Of a stretch of 64,000 bases of DNA, positions 53,339 through 62,941 are shown one piece after another. This DNA comes from Ruminiclostridium cellobioparum DSM 1351 = ATCC 15832 (GTDB lineage: Bacteria; Bacillota; Clostridia; Acetivibrionales; DSM-1351). The notes below the pieces were generated by a model. The model searched no databases. It was not told where the DNA came from and saw only the letters and a program-made list of their open reading frames with translations. The stretch lies in contig NZ_JHYD01000032.1 of NCBI RefSeq assembly GCF_000621505.1, positions 1-64,000 of the forward strand. Reading direction: 5' to 3'. Position numbers and translations under genes: made by a program. The first letter of the stretch is position 1. Each line of letters starts with the position of its first letter.

Positions 53339-55123
53339 CTAGTTTTCTTCCAGCATCAGCAGCTGCCCCTGCAAGAAGTCAAAAACATTGTTTACATATA
53401 CCTGCTGTTTGATGTCAGGGTTTATGCTTATTGCCTTTTTCAGATTATCCATGGCAATGTCCTGTTTTTTCATCAGTGCGTATACTGCAGCTATATTATA
53501 ATAAATCTCGGCTTCGCTCATATTCTGATCCAGAGCCCTGCCATACGCTTTTATGGCTTCGTCATATTTCTTTGCTTCGGTAAGCGATGCACCCAGATAA
53601 TAATAAACATCCGTATCTCCCGGATTCTTTTCTATGGCACGCCTGAACACATCTGCAGCATCCTGGTATCTCCTCAGATCAAACAGTACCACACCCATGT
53701 TGTAATATAACCCGCCGTTGTCGGAACAGGCTTTGATACCATTTGTATAGGTGGCCAGAGCTTCCATTGGACTCTGGATTTTTGAAAACAATATTCCCAG
53801 ATTATTATATGCATCAACAAAGTCTATTTTAATAAGAATTGCACTTTTATATAGATCAATGGCCTTATCATACTCTCCCATATCCTCATACACCAAAGCC
53901 AGGTTAAAAAGGCAGTTATGGCTGTCAGGATTCAGCTCCAGCGCTCTTTTATACTCAAGAACAGCCCTGTCAGGCTCCTTTAACCTGAAATAGCAGCCGG
54001 CCAGATTGTAATGTCCCGAATAATCCGTTTCATTAATGGCTATATAGCTTTTATATACCTTAGCAGCCTGCTCATAGTTCTTCCGGGCCATCAAGAGTTT
54101 GCCGAGTTCGGCATATCCCTCGGATTTTTCGGGGGAAAGCTTAATGCATTTTCTGAAGCAGGTCTCTGCCTGACCCATATCCTCCAACTCCATGAACAAT
54201 TTTCCCAACAGCAGAGAAATAACGTAGTTATTGCCGTCTTTTTCAAGAATATCTTCATAATACTTAACGGCCTCGATTTTGTTGCCCCTCTCTGAGAATA
54301 TCCTTCCTATACCCTCTTTTGCTATATTGAAGCCCGGGTTTATTTCAAGAGCCTTTTGGAAATTTTCAAGGGCAAAATCAAGCTTTCCCATGTTCAGATA
54401 AGTTACACCGATATTGTAATAAACCAGATATTGTTTTGATTGAATTTTACTGATAACTTCGGAATTGGAAGAATTATGCGCTGCCTTTTTCAACTGTTCG
54501 ATAAGCTGTCCGTTAAGTTCAAGCACTTTTCTGTAGTAGCCCTGTGCCTCACTGTACATACCTTTTTTAAAAGTTGCATTGGCATAACTGAAGTAGAGAT
54601 TTGATGAAGAACCCACTAAAGCTATCAAATTGCCGTAAAGCTCACAGGCATCGTCAAAATTGCCGTCGCTGTACAAGTGCTCGGCCTGTACAAGCTTTTT
54701 CCTGATGCCCTTGAAAAGTTCTTCCTTAATGAACCCCAGTTCGGAAATTGTGTCGTTTACAAAGGTTTCGTCACTGATCACACTCATAATCTCGGCAGCA
54801 TCTTCATTTCTATCGGCCGTGTTCTGATCCACTGTGATAAAGCCCTCAAAGCTTCCCTTTTCTTTAATTTTCCTTATCATTGAACGATAATCGGATGCAA
54901 TTAATAAACAGGGCAAAACCACTCCGCAAAACAGATAAAACAGTTCAACATTATTGCTGGTTTGAACCTGATTGATCAGGGACAGTACAACTATTGTCAG
55001 AGCAGAAAGCTGAAGTGTAAAGGAAACAAGAGTAACAAGGCTTTTTGTTTTGAGAAGCCTGTAAAAAACATAAACCAGCAGCACAACTAAAATAACCATG
55101 TTAAATGCAGTTAAAAGAAACAT
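53339..55123 (-). CDS. Membrane-anchored TPR-repeat protein
   Basis: 594 residues from the ATG at 55123 (GGGGGTGCATGT upstream). Two or three N-terminal membrane segments (LLTAFNMVILVVLLVYVFY, SFTLQLSALTIVVLSLI, LFYLFCGVVLPCLLIA) are followed by a linker and about eleven tetratricopeptide repeats from residue 180 to the C-terminus (for example YLVYYNIGVTYLNMGKLDFA). It is a scaffold for protein-protein contacts at the membrane; the partner is unknown. It is co-directional with the FtsK gene 165 bp upstream. Confidence 0.85.
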   Translation of the reverse strand: MFLLTAFNMVILVVLLVYVFYRLLKTKSLVTLVSFTLQLSALTIVVLSLINQVQTSNNVELFYLFCGVVLPCLLIASDYRSMIRKIKEKGSFEGFITVDQNTADRNEDAAEIMSVISDETFVNDTISELGFIKEELFKGIRKKLVQAEHLYSDGNFDDACELYGNLIALVGSSSNLYFSYANATFKKGMYSEAQGYYRKVLELNGQLIEQLKKAAHNSSNSEVISKIQSKQYLVYYNIGVTYLNMGKLDFALENFQKALEINPGFNIAKEGIGRIFSERGNKIEAVKYYEDILEKDGNNYVISLLLGKLFMELEDMGQAETCFRKCIKLSPEKSEGYAELGKLLMARKNYEQAAKVYKSYIAINETDYSGHYNLAGCYFRLKEPDRAVLEYKRALELNPDSHNCLFNLALVYEDMGEYDKAIDLYKSAILIKIDFVDAYNNLGILFSKIQSPMEALATYTNGIKACSDNGGLYYNMGVVLFDLRRYQDAADVFRRAIEKNPGDTDVYYYLGASLTEAKKYDEAIKAYGRALDQNMSEAEIYYNIAAVYALMKKQDIAMDNLKKAISINPDIKQQVYVNNVFDFLQGQLLMLEEN

Positions 55124-55287
55124 ACATGCACCCCCGCGTATTTCCGGCCGGGTCATTGCTGAAAACAGGCAAAGCAGCCCTATATTTTCACCTGTACCCC
55201 AATCCGAATCTTTTGCAAATTAATATTTAATACCTTTTTTGTATTATATTAAATAGTCCAGACAATTATTAACCCAGGGAAATATAA

Positions 55288-57873
55288 TTATTGCTGCTTG
55301 GCATTCTGTTTGTCTTTTTCATTCATCTGCATCTCCATCCACTGCTGTTTTGAAATGAGAACCTGCCTTGGCTTGCTGCCTTCAAACCGGCCGACGATGT
55401 TTCTCGCTTCCATCTGGTCTACGATTCTGGCAGCTCTGGAATAACCCACCTTGAACTTTCTCTGCACCAGTGAAACAGAAGCCTGTCCTGCATCAACCAC
55501 CATATCGATGGCCTGATTCAGCAATTCGTCATTGTCGCCTGAACTGTCTTCATTTCCTGCGCTGTGGTCATTTATTTTTTCAATAATATTCTCGTCATAG
55601 TTTGAATAGCCCTGGGTCTTTATGAACTCAACCACCTTTTCAACCTCACTGTCCGAGACGAAGGAACCCTTAACACGCAGAGGTTTTGGCTCCCCAACCG
55701 GATAAAACAGCATATCCCCTCTGCCAAGCAGCTTCTCGGCTCCGCTCATATCCAGTATGGTTCTGGAATCCACCTGCGACGACACCGCAAAGGATATTCT
55801 GGACGGTATATTGGCCTTTATTACTCCTGTTATGACATCCACAGACGGCCTCTGCGTCGCTATAACAAGGTGCATGCCTGCTGCCCTGGCCATCTGTGCC
55901 AAACGGCATATTGCATCCTCCACGTCGTTGGGAGCAACCATCATAAGGTCTGCAAGCTCATCAACAATAATTACTATCTGAGGCAATATGCCGGGCTCAT
56001 CGTTTGCTTTCAGCATGGCATTATAACCCTTTAAATCCCTGACACCCTTGTCGGCAAAGAGCTTATATCTGTTGACCATTTCCTGTACCGCCCAGTTCAA
56101 GGCCCCAGCGGCCTTTTTGGGGTCAGTGACGACAGGTATCAGCAAATGGGGGATACCATTGTAAATTCCCAGCTCAACTACCTTTGGGTCAACCATAAGC
56201 AGCTTTACCTCTTCAGGTGAAGCTTTAAATAAAATACTCATTATAAGGCTGTTTATACATACACTCTTACCCGAACCGGTAGCTCCTGCAACAAGCAGGT
56301 GAGGCATTTTGCCGATGTCGGCCACAACTGTTTCTCCCGAGATATCCTTACCCACCGAAAAGGCCAGTTTTGACGAATGGTTTGCAAACTCCTTCGATTC
56401 CAGAATGTCCTTTAACAATACCGCAGACATTTCCTTGTTGGGAACTTCTATCCCCACTGCCGCCTTTCCCGGAATAGGTGCCTCGATCCTGACCCCGGCT
56501 GCCGCCAGATTCAGTGCTATGTCATCCGACAAGTTCACTATTTTACTGACCTTGACTCCGGGGCTTGGCTGGATTTCATACCTGGTGACAGCCGGACCGC
56601 GGCTGATGTTGATCACCCTTGCCTCGACACCGAAACTTTTCAAGGTATCCTCAAGCTTTTTCGCACCTTCTAGGGCAGTGTTTTTCAATGCCTTTACATT
56701 GGTGGCGTCGTCCTTGCTCTCATCCAGAAGGTCCAGTGACGGATAATTGTAAATAAGCGGTTTAGTCTGCTCCTGCTGCGGTATGACTATATCCCCGCCG
56801 TCATCAGGGTTGCTGCCGGTTCCGGAGTTGGCAGCATCCCGTTTTGCTCCCTGGGTTCCATTCATATTGCCATGTCCGGCCGATTGATTTTCCGATACTC
56901 CTGAATTTACTATGCCAAGGTCCTGTTCAGCTTCAGCCAGACCCTCGGGTGAAATCCCCAGGCCTTTTATATCAGCTACCACCAAATCTTCAGCAATATC
57001 GTCATTGAAACCGGTAAGCCCCACAGTGAAATCCTCTTCCGGCACAACGGCTGCATTGGCCGTATCTTCCGGATCAGCCGCTGCCGCAGCTTCATCCTCC
57101 CCGCTCCTGCCCAGCTTTTTGGGAGCTTTGTTTGCCCTGTTCTCTCTCTCGATTTTAAAGTTGATTATTTTACGCTTCCCGCCTTCCGACGCCTCATCAT
57201 CCGCCTCTGCTTCTCCGTTTTCAAGTGCGGCTTCCCTTTCCTTCTGTCTCTCAGCCTTCTTTATTTTTCTTGTTTCATTTGCAGCTTTGAACCTTTTTGA
57301 TAAAAAAGCCGAGAGGTTTCCAAGAAATGCCGCCATTGAAACATTTGTTAGAAGGATTATATCTATTACGGATATTGTTGTGAGAATGATAATGGTCCCC
57401 AATATCTGAAAAGTCATCAGAAACGGCAGTGTGACAAGTCCTCCCAGAAGTCCTCCGCCGCTTATTTTAGTACCCTGGGTGTAGAACTCCTTAAGGCTGG
57501 CGTAAAAAGACCTGCCGGCATACTCATCATATTCGAACCCGGCCACCTGGATATACGACGACAAAAGTACAATAAAAATGCTCAGATAAATAACCCTAAG
57601 CTTAAAGATATGGGAGTCTTTCTTAAAAATCATGGCAGCTCCGTAAACGATAAGAATTACCGGAACTGCAAAAGCAGGCGCACCTAAAAAACCCAGAAGA
57701 ATATTAGTAACGGCTTTTCCGAAAACACCCATTGATTTGCTGAATATAAAACTGAAAAGTGCCAAAACACCAAAGGCAAAAAGCACCAGGCCTAAAATTT
57801 CATTCCTGTACTTTGAAAAACCGCTTTCAACTCTCCTGTATTTTTTCTTCTTTTGAACCTTTTTGACTTTCAA
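55288..57873 (-). CDS. FtsK/SpoIIIE-family DNA translocase
   Basis: 861 residues from a TTG at 57873 (GAGGGG eight bases upstream); a GTG at 57882 is an alternative. Four N-terminal membrane segments are followed by a charged Ala/Glu/Asp/Pro-rich linker (about 200-370), the RecA-like motor with Walker A in [14 protein letters not shown] and Walker [15 protein letters not shown], and a C-terminal winged-helix gamma domain ([20 protein letters not shown]) that reads polar DNA motifs. It pumps chromosomal DNA across the division or sporulation septum. Whether it is the SpoIIIE or SftA/FtsK type is not certain. Confidence 0.94.
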   Translation of the reverse strand: MKVKKVQKKKKYRRVESGFSKYRNEILGLVLFAFGVLALFSFIFSKSMGVFGKAVTNILLGFLGAPAFAVPVILIVYGAAMIFKKDSHIFKLRVIYLSIFIVLLSSYIQVAGFEYDEYAGRSFYASLKEFYTQGTKISGGGLLGGLVTLPFLMTFQILGTIIILTTISVIDIILLTNVSMAAFLGNLSAFLSKRFKAANETRKIKKAERQKEREAALENGEAEADDEASEGGKRKIINFKIERENRANKAPKKLGRSGEDEAAAAADPEDTANAAVVPEEDFTVGLTGFNDDIAEDLVVADIKGLGISPEGLAEAEQDLGIVNSGVSENQSAGHGNMNGTQGAKRDAANSGTGSNPDDGGDIVIPQQEQTKPLIYNYPSLDLLDESKDDATNVKALKNTALEGAKKLEDTLKSFGVEARVINISRGPAVTRYEIQPSPGVKVSKIVNLSDDIALNLAAAGVRIEAPIPGKAAVGIEVPNKEMSAVLLKDILESKEFANHSSKLAFSVGKDISGETVVADIGKMPHLLVAGATGSGKSVCINSLIMSILFKASPEEVKLLMVDPKVVELGIYNGIPHLLIPVVTDPKKAAGALNWAVQEMVNRYKLFADKGVRDLKGYNAMLKANDEPGILPQIVIIVDELADLMMVAPNDVEDAICRLAQMARAAGMHLVIATQRPSVDVITGVIKANIPSRISFAVSSQVDSRTILDMSGAEKLLGRGDMLFYPVGEPKPLRVKGSFVSDSEVEKVVEFIKTQGYSNYDENIIEKINDHSAGNEDSSGDNDELLNQAIDMVVDAGQASVSLVQRKFKVGYSRAARIVDQMEARNIVGRFEGSKPRQVLISKQQWMEMQMNEKDKQNAKQQ

Positions 57874-57992
57874 AAGTAACACCCCTCATTAGTAGTTAAT
57901 CTAAGTATAAACCAAATATATTGCCTTTTGCTGGCACACGAAGAAATTATATCACATTTTCGAGAATTATTCCACACAGGTTTAGAGTATGC

Positions 57993-58031
57993 AAAAGAAG
58001 GGGATCTCACTTTGAGAAATCCCCTTCTTTT
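57993..58031 (-). terminator. Strong bidirectional terminator after the GH5 gene
   Basis: AAAAGAAGGGGAT (57993-58005) and ATCCCCTTCTTTT (58019-58031) form a perfect 13-bp stem with A- and T-runs on both sides. It separates the carbohydrate operon from the FtsK gene. Confidence 0.92.
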
Positions 58032-58049
58032 ACAATACTTTATTCAGTT

Positions 58050-59624
58050 TCATGCAATTCTTATCTTACTCAAGTAAATAATGCCTTTGGAGCAAATCTT
58101 AATGCTATGCCGGCCTTTTTCAAGAAACAATTCCCCACCGGCATTTATTCCGCTCATTTGCACACCGATTTTTATGTCTGCTGAAATGCCCCGGTCCGTC
58201 ACTATATATGCCAGGGTATTATCCTCCCGGGCCCGGCAGTGAACCTGTATCTGGTATTTCCCTTCCTCCGGCACTTCAAAATCGTACCTTACCCATTCTC
58301 CACCTAAAAGTTTGACAGCCACAAGCTCGGTATCGGGCTGTACTTCACCGTCGTAGCGCCTGTAATCGGGGACACCGGTTTTTCCGTTTTCGAATAATAT
58401 TGTAATACCCTCTGTCATTCTGATTTCTGCACCTTTTTCCCTTCGGGAAACAGAACAGCCTTCATCAAAGTATTCGGCCGGTATTGATACGGGTATCTGC
58501 CTCCTGATGGCATTTATGACATCATTATTGATTACAGAGCGGTTTATTTCTTTTATAAATCCGTCAAATATGTCACATGCCTCCGGCAGTGAAAGCTTTG
58601 CCCGGTTGTCCATGTACTCTATGAGTCTATCCCAGCCCCCGGGAATTTCAAATGTCACGGGAGAGTTGTAACATTTCATTTTTTTATAGCTCCAGAAGCT
58701 GTACGAAATTCCATGACCGGTCAGCATATTGAAGAATCCCGCATACCAATCCAGATTGTTTTCGCCTCCTTCGCCCATGAAAAGCGGTACATTGAGTTTA
58801 TTGGCGCAATCGACATATTTCTGTATGCTCTCTATGTCCGGAGTGCTCCAGTATTTGTGGAACTGGAGCATGTAGTTGCCGTCAAATTCCCCGCTCTCCA
58901 GTTCATCAAATATTTCAAAATCCGTTGCCCAATGGACACCCTCCAGTATGAGCATATGCCTTGTATCCACCTGCCTGATTGCCTTTGCAAGGTCTTTGTA
59001 CAATGGAAGCACCAGCCCGTTATAACTGCCGAACCAATTTGGCAGCGGTTCGTTGAGCAGATCATATCCCGCAATGCAGTTCTCATCTTTATATCTCCTG
59101 GCCAGCAGGCTCCAGAGCAGTATTAAATCCTCCCTGTGTTTTTGAACAGTAAAAAGTTCGGGCATGTCATTTTCACTGTCGTCTATATTTGTACCGGTCT
59201 GACCGCCGGGAGCACCGTGCATATCCAGGATCACATATATTCCAAATTCCCGGCACCACTCAATGAGCTTATCTATGCGGGCAATCATACCGGGATAAAA
59301 AGACTGTGTCTCCTCATTAAAAAGTGTCCGCGCATTTAGAGGGAGCCTTATGGAATTGAAACCTTTTTGGGCTATGAAAGCAATATCCGTACGGGTTATG
59401 TAGCTGTCCAGATAGCGTTCCCAGAAGCTTTCAGTATATGCCGGTCCGCATAATTCCTCTATGAGCTTTTCCATTCTCCGCGGGCGGTCACATTTTGTAT
59501 AAAGCTTCCACATATAACCTTCGGGCAAAAGCCAGCCTCCCAGCCCGAAGCCCTGCAGTAAAATCTCCTCATTCTTTTCGTTAACTATTCTTGTTCCGCA
59601 TGTTTTAAGAAGCTCCATATCCAC
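58050..59624 (-). CDS. Intracellular glycoside hydrolase family 5 enzyme with C-terminal carbohydrate-binding-like domain
   Basis: 524 residues and no signal peptide, so it should act in the cytosol. The (beta/alpha)8 domain carries the acid/base Glu at E192 in YDLLNEPLP, the nucleophile at E285 in LFMGEGGEN, and upstream GFNSIRLPLNAR and VILDMHGAPGG. Residues about 390-524 form a beta-sandwich resembling a CBM6/35-like module (WVRYDFEVPEEGKYQIQVHC, LFLEKGRHSIKI). It starts one base after the permease stop, so imported beta-linked oligosaccharides are probably its substrates. GTG start at 59624 behind AAAGGAT; ATG at 59618 is an alternative. Confidence 0.88.
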   Translation of the reverse strand: MDMELLKTCGTRIVNEKNEEILLQGFGLGGWLLPEGYMWKLYTKCDRPRRMEKLIEELCGPAYTESFWERYLDSYITRTDIAFIAQKGFNSIRLPLNARTLFNEETQSFYPGMIARIDKLIEWCREFGIYVILDMHGAPGGQTGTNIDDSENDMPELFTVQKHREDLILLWSLLARRYKDENCIAGYDLLNEPLPNWFGSYNGLVLPLYKDLAKAIRQVDTRHMLILEGVHWATDFEIFDELESGEFDGNYMLQFHKYWSTPDIESIQKYVDCANKLNVPLFMGEGGENNLDWYAGFFNMLTGHGISYSFWSYKKMKCYNSPVTFEIPGGWDRLIEYMDNRAKLSLPEACDIFDGFIKEINRSVINNDVINAIRRQIPVSIPAEYFDEGCSVSRREKGAEIRMTEGITILFENGKTGVPDYRRYDGEVQPDTELVAVKLLGGEWVRYDFEVPEEGKYQIQVHCRAREDNTLAYIVTDRGISADIKIGVQMSGINAGGELFLEKGRHSIKICSKGIIYLSKIRIA

Positions 59625-59625
59625 A

Positions 59626-60462
59626 TTATCCTTTCAGTGCCCCGTCCACAACACCCTTTAAAATATTTTTTTGCAGCAATGCATATAAAAGTATTACCGG
59701 AATCACAGTCAGGATCAGTCCGCTGAGTATTGCGGGCCAGTCACTGGTATACTGTCCGAACAGCATATTTGTGGAAAGCAGCAAAGTATATTTTTGAGGT
59801 GTGGCAAGTATGATCAGCGGCAGCAGAAAATCATTCCACATCCACAGGACATTCATTATACTTATTGTGGCAGTTATTGGTCCCAGCAGCGGAAGAACTA
59901 TTTTAAAGAACATCTGAGCCTTGCTGCAACCGTCTATATAAGCCGATTCCTCAATTTCATACGGTATTCCCTTTACAAAGCCATGGTACATGAAAATTGC
60001 CATACTCACTCCCAGGCCTATATAAATTGATCCCATTCCATATATTTTATTGGAGAAATGCAATATTTTAGCCACCCTGTAAAGGGGTATCATTACTGCA
60101 TTGAAGGGGATCAGCATGGAGAAGACAAAGAGCCCGAAAACAAAGGAACTCAGCCTGGTTTTGGTCCTGCAGAGAATCCAGCCTGCCATTGCCGAAAATA
60201 CAACTATTCCCAGGATGCCAATGACAACAATGGCCAATGTGTTGAAGAAGCTGGTAAAATACTTCATTTTATTGAAGCTTCGCACATAGTTGTCAAAATT
60301 GAAATGTGCCGGAAGAGCCAGAATGTTTGTAAATATTTCGGATTTTGTTTTAAAGGAGTTCATCAAAGCCATTAAAACCGGAAACAAACAAAATACCGAT
60401 GCGGCACAAAGAAAAACCGTCACAGGGACAGTTCCTGTTCCTGCTTTTTTGGACAAATGCAT
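59626..60462 (-). CDS. Sugar ABC transporter permease, MalG-type
   Basis: 278 residues with six membrane segments and the EAA loop (ESAYIDGCSKAQMFFKIVLPLLGPI). It belongs to the carbohydrate uptake (CUT1) class and pairs with the MalF-type permease encoded one base upstream. The RBS GAGGAGGAAATG lies within the end of that gene. The ATPase (MsmX-like) is not in the window; CUT1 importers of Firmicutes often share one encoded elsewhere. Confidence 0.94.
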   Translation of the reverse strand: MHLSKKAGTGTVPVTVFLCAASVFCLFPVLMALMNSFKTKSEIFTNILALPAHFNFDNYVRSFNKMKYFTSFFNTLAIVVIGILGIVVFSAMAGWILCRTKTRLSSFVFGLFVFSMLIPFNAVMIPLYRVAKILHFSNKIYGMGSIYIGLGVSMAIFMYHGFVKGIPYEIEESAYIDGCSKAQMFFKIVLPLLGPITATISIMNVLWMWNDFLLPLIILATPQKYTLLLSTNMLFGQYTSDWPAILSGLILTVIPVILLYALLQKNILKGVVDGALKG

Positions 60463-60463
60463 A

Positions 60464-61351
60464 TTACATTTCCTCCTCTCTCTTTTTCATAACCCGCAAT
60501 TGCACAAGTGTAATCAGCATTATAACTAAAAAAAGTATTGTTGATTTGGCAGTTGCATAGCCCAGCCTGTTTGAACGGCCGAAGGCCTCTTCATAAATAT
60601 TGATGGCAACCACCTGTGTCAACCTGCCCGGTCCGCCACCAGTAAGGGAGAATACCACATCAAAAACCTGAAAAGCACTGTTTAATGTAACAAAGAGACA
60701 TATTGTAAAGGCCTGCTTTATCATGGGAAGCGTAATACTTATAAAACGTCTGAAAGCTGATGCCCCATCCACCACCGCCGCTTCTATCAATGCTGTGGGA
60801 ACACTTTGTATTGCAGCAATATAAATCACCATCAGGTAACCAGCACCGCCCCAGACGGCAACTATAACAATTGCTGTGAAGGAATATTTCGGATCTCCCA
60901 GCCAGGACTTGTTTAAAAACTCCAACCCGGTATTGTCGGCAATATAATAAAGAACCTGTGTAAATATAAAGTTCCACATATACCCGCCTATAATCATGCT
61001 TATCATATTGGGCATATAAAAAATCGTCCTGAAAAAGCTCCTGCCTTTGCGGGCAGACTCAATCAACACGGCAAGCACGAGTGCACATACATTCAGCGCA
61101 ACTATTGCTGCCCCTACGTATTTCAAGGTGAACAGCATAGCCCTCCAAAAATCCGCATCACCTGTAAATATCTCGGCAAAATTCTCAAAGCCTATAATTT
61201 TATATGTAGGATTTATTCCGTTCCAGTTGGTAAAGCTGTACCACAGTCCCAGTACCGCAGGAATCAGTTTAAAGGCCGCAAAGAATACAAATGCGGGCAA
61301 TACGAATAAAATCAAGGTAAAATTCTGAGATTGTTTTTTATTAATGTTCAA
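60464..61351 (-). CDS. Sugar ABC transporter permease, MalF-type
   Basis: 295 residues with six membrane segments and the EAA loop (EAAVVDGASAFRRFISITLPMIKQA), followed by SLTGGGPGRLTQV, which is conserved in CUT1 MalF-like permeases. It forms a heterodimer with the MalG-type permease and takes substrate from the binding lipoprotein encoded 133 bp upstream. Confidence 0.94.
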   Translation of the reverse strand: MNINKKQSQNFTLILFVLPAFVFFAAFKLIPAVLGLWYSFTNWNGINPTYKIIGFENFAEIFTGDADFWRAMLFTLKYVGAAIVALNVCALVLAVLIESARKGRSFFRTIFYMPNMISMIIGGYMWNFIFTQVLYYIADNTGLEFLNKSWLGDPKYSFTAIVIVAVWGGAGYLMVIYIAAIQSVPTALIEAAVVDGASAFRRFISITLPMIKQAFTICLFVTLNSAFQVFDVVFSLTGGGPGRLTQVVAINIYEEAFGRSNRLGYATAKSTILFLVIMLITLVQLRVMKKREEEM

Positions 61352-61484
61352 TTATCCCACCCCCCAGCTGAATTAGACTTAAAAATAATTTCTGCTCAAA
61401 AATAAAAACAATTGAAATACATGTGAAAATCTTGTATTGCAATTGTCTTATTTTTTGATACAGCCGGTTCCACACCTGTTATAT

Positions 61485-62819
61485 TTATTTGGCCTGGGCC
61501 GCTGCCCTGTTGGCATCCTTGAAGGTCTTATCCATAACTTTTATGAACTCATCTTTAGTGGTTTTCTTTGCATAGTAGCTCTGCAGCAGCTTGCCCTGTT
61601 CATCGGTGACGGCATTGGGCAATACGAGATCCCGGTAGGAACGTCCCTGTTCAACATAGCTGCTTGCCTCTTTTGCCCAGGAATACTGTGCAAAGCTGTG
61701 GCATTTTGCCACCGGGTTAAATTTTAATTCTTTATACAAAGCTGAGGAATCCTTGTCATCCAGCATATAGTTTGCCAGAGCAAGCGCCGTCTCTATTTCC
61801 TTCGTGCCTGAATACACTGCAAGAGAAGTGGTTGTGGCCAGATTTATCTTTGTACAGTTGATATCGTTATTTACCGGAAGTGCGCCCACGCCGATTTTTA
61901 TATCGGGATTGACCCCTAATATGCTTTCGGCACTCCAGGTTCCCTGTACAAACATTGCCGCCTTGCCGTTTGCAAAATCGGCGGCCCCCTGTTCAGAGCC
62001 CTTATCCAGAGCATTTTTGGTTCCATTCTGCATAATGAGGTCTATAACATCAAAAATTTCAGCAACCTCTTTGTAGGAGCCCTGATCCTGGTACATTCTG
62101 TCGGTCCAGTCAGGAATACTTCCGCTTACTTTTCCTCCCAGAGTAAGTGCGGTCATAAGCTGCGGCACCCACTGTTCCTGGAAGGCAAGTTCAAAAGGAG
62201 TATACCCGTTGTCCTTTAAGATCTTTACTACTGTCTTCATCTGGTCGAGAGTGTCCGGGACCTTTAAGCCCAATTTATCAAATATGTCCTTGTTGTATAA
62301 ATAGCCCCATACAGTACTCTCAAATGGTACGGCATAAACCCTGTTATCAATGGTAACTGTTTTGCGTACGTCGTCGTACAGCTTATCAGCCAGAGGCTGT
62401 GAGGTCAGATCTGCAACATAACCTGCTTTAACGTATGTAGGCAGATCGGCAGAGGCATGAAGTGTAAAAAGATCAGGAGCATCATTGGAAGAAAGTCTTG
62501 TTTGAATAATATTTCCGTATTGGTCACTGCTTGGCATTTCAAGGTTTATTACAGCTTCCACATTCTTTTCAGCCAGAATTTTTGCCTTGAACTGGTTCAA
62601 ATATGCTTCCATCTGATCTGTAAAACGTGGAAAACTCATCATGACATTAAGAGTTGCCCTGGTTGGTTCTGCTTTGCTTGAGGCTGCAGCCTGACCGGAA
62701 ACCGCAGCCGAAGACGGCGCTGCCGAAGCTACGCTTGTGCCTTGAGTGTCGCTGCCGCACCCTGCAAGCATTACTGAGATCATGCAAATGACTAACAGTA
62801 CCGACAGTAATTTTTTCAT
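61485..62819 (-). CDS. Sugar-binding lipoprotein, family 1 extracellular solute-binding protein
   Basis: 444 residues from the ATG at 62819 with TAGGAGGAATTAAA upstream. Lipobox LAGC (C20), Ser/Ala linker, then SBP_bac_1: TLNVMMSFPRFTDQMEAYLNQFK, APDLFTLHASADLP, YAVPFESTVWGYLYNKDIFDKLG and GKAAMFVQGTW. Beta-glucan or hemicellulose oligosaccharides are plausible ligands given the GH5 gene in the operon (inference). Confidence 0.92.
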   Translation of the reverse strand: MKKLLSVLLVICMISVMLAGCGSDTQGTSVASAAPSSAAVSGQAAASSKAEPTRATLNVMMSFPRFTDQMEAYLNQFKAKILAEKNVEAVINLEMPSSDQYGNIIQTRLSSNDAPDLFTLHASADLPTYVKAGYVADLTSQPLADKLYDDVRKTVTIDNRVYAVPFESTVWGYLYNKDIFDKLGLKVPDTLDQMKTVVKILKDNGYTPFELAFQEQWVPQLMTALTLGGKVSGSIPDWTDRMYQDQGSYKEVAEIFDVIDLIMQNGTKNALDKGSEQGAADFANGKAAMFVQGTWSAESILGVNPDIKIGVGALPVNNDINCTKINLATTTSLAVYSGTKEIETALALANYMLDDKDSSALYKELKFNPVAKCHSFAQYSWAKEASSYVEQGRSYRDLVLPNAVTDEQGKLLQSYYAKKTTKDEFIKVMDKTFKDANRAAAQAK

Positions 62820-62941
62820 TTTAATTCCTCCTAAATAAATTATTCTCTGTACCATTATCATACTTCGGAAAATGCAAATTTACATTTGCCCTTGTTAATC
62901 ACATTTATAGTCAAATTTTAATGTCATAATTTTCAGCTTTT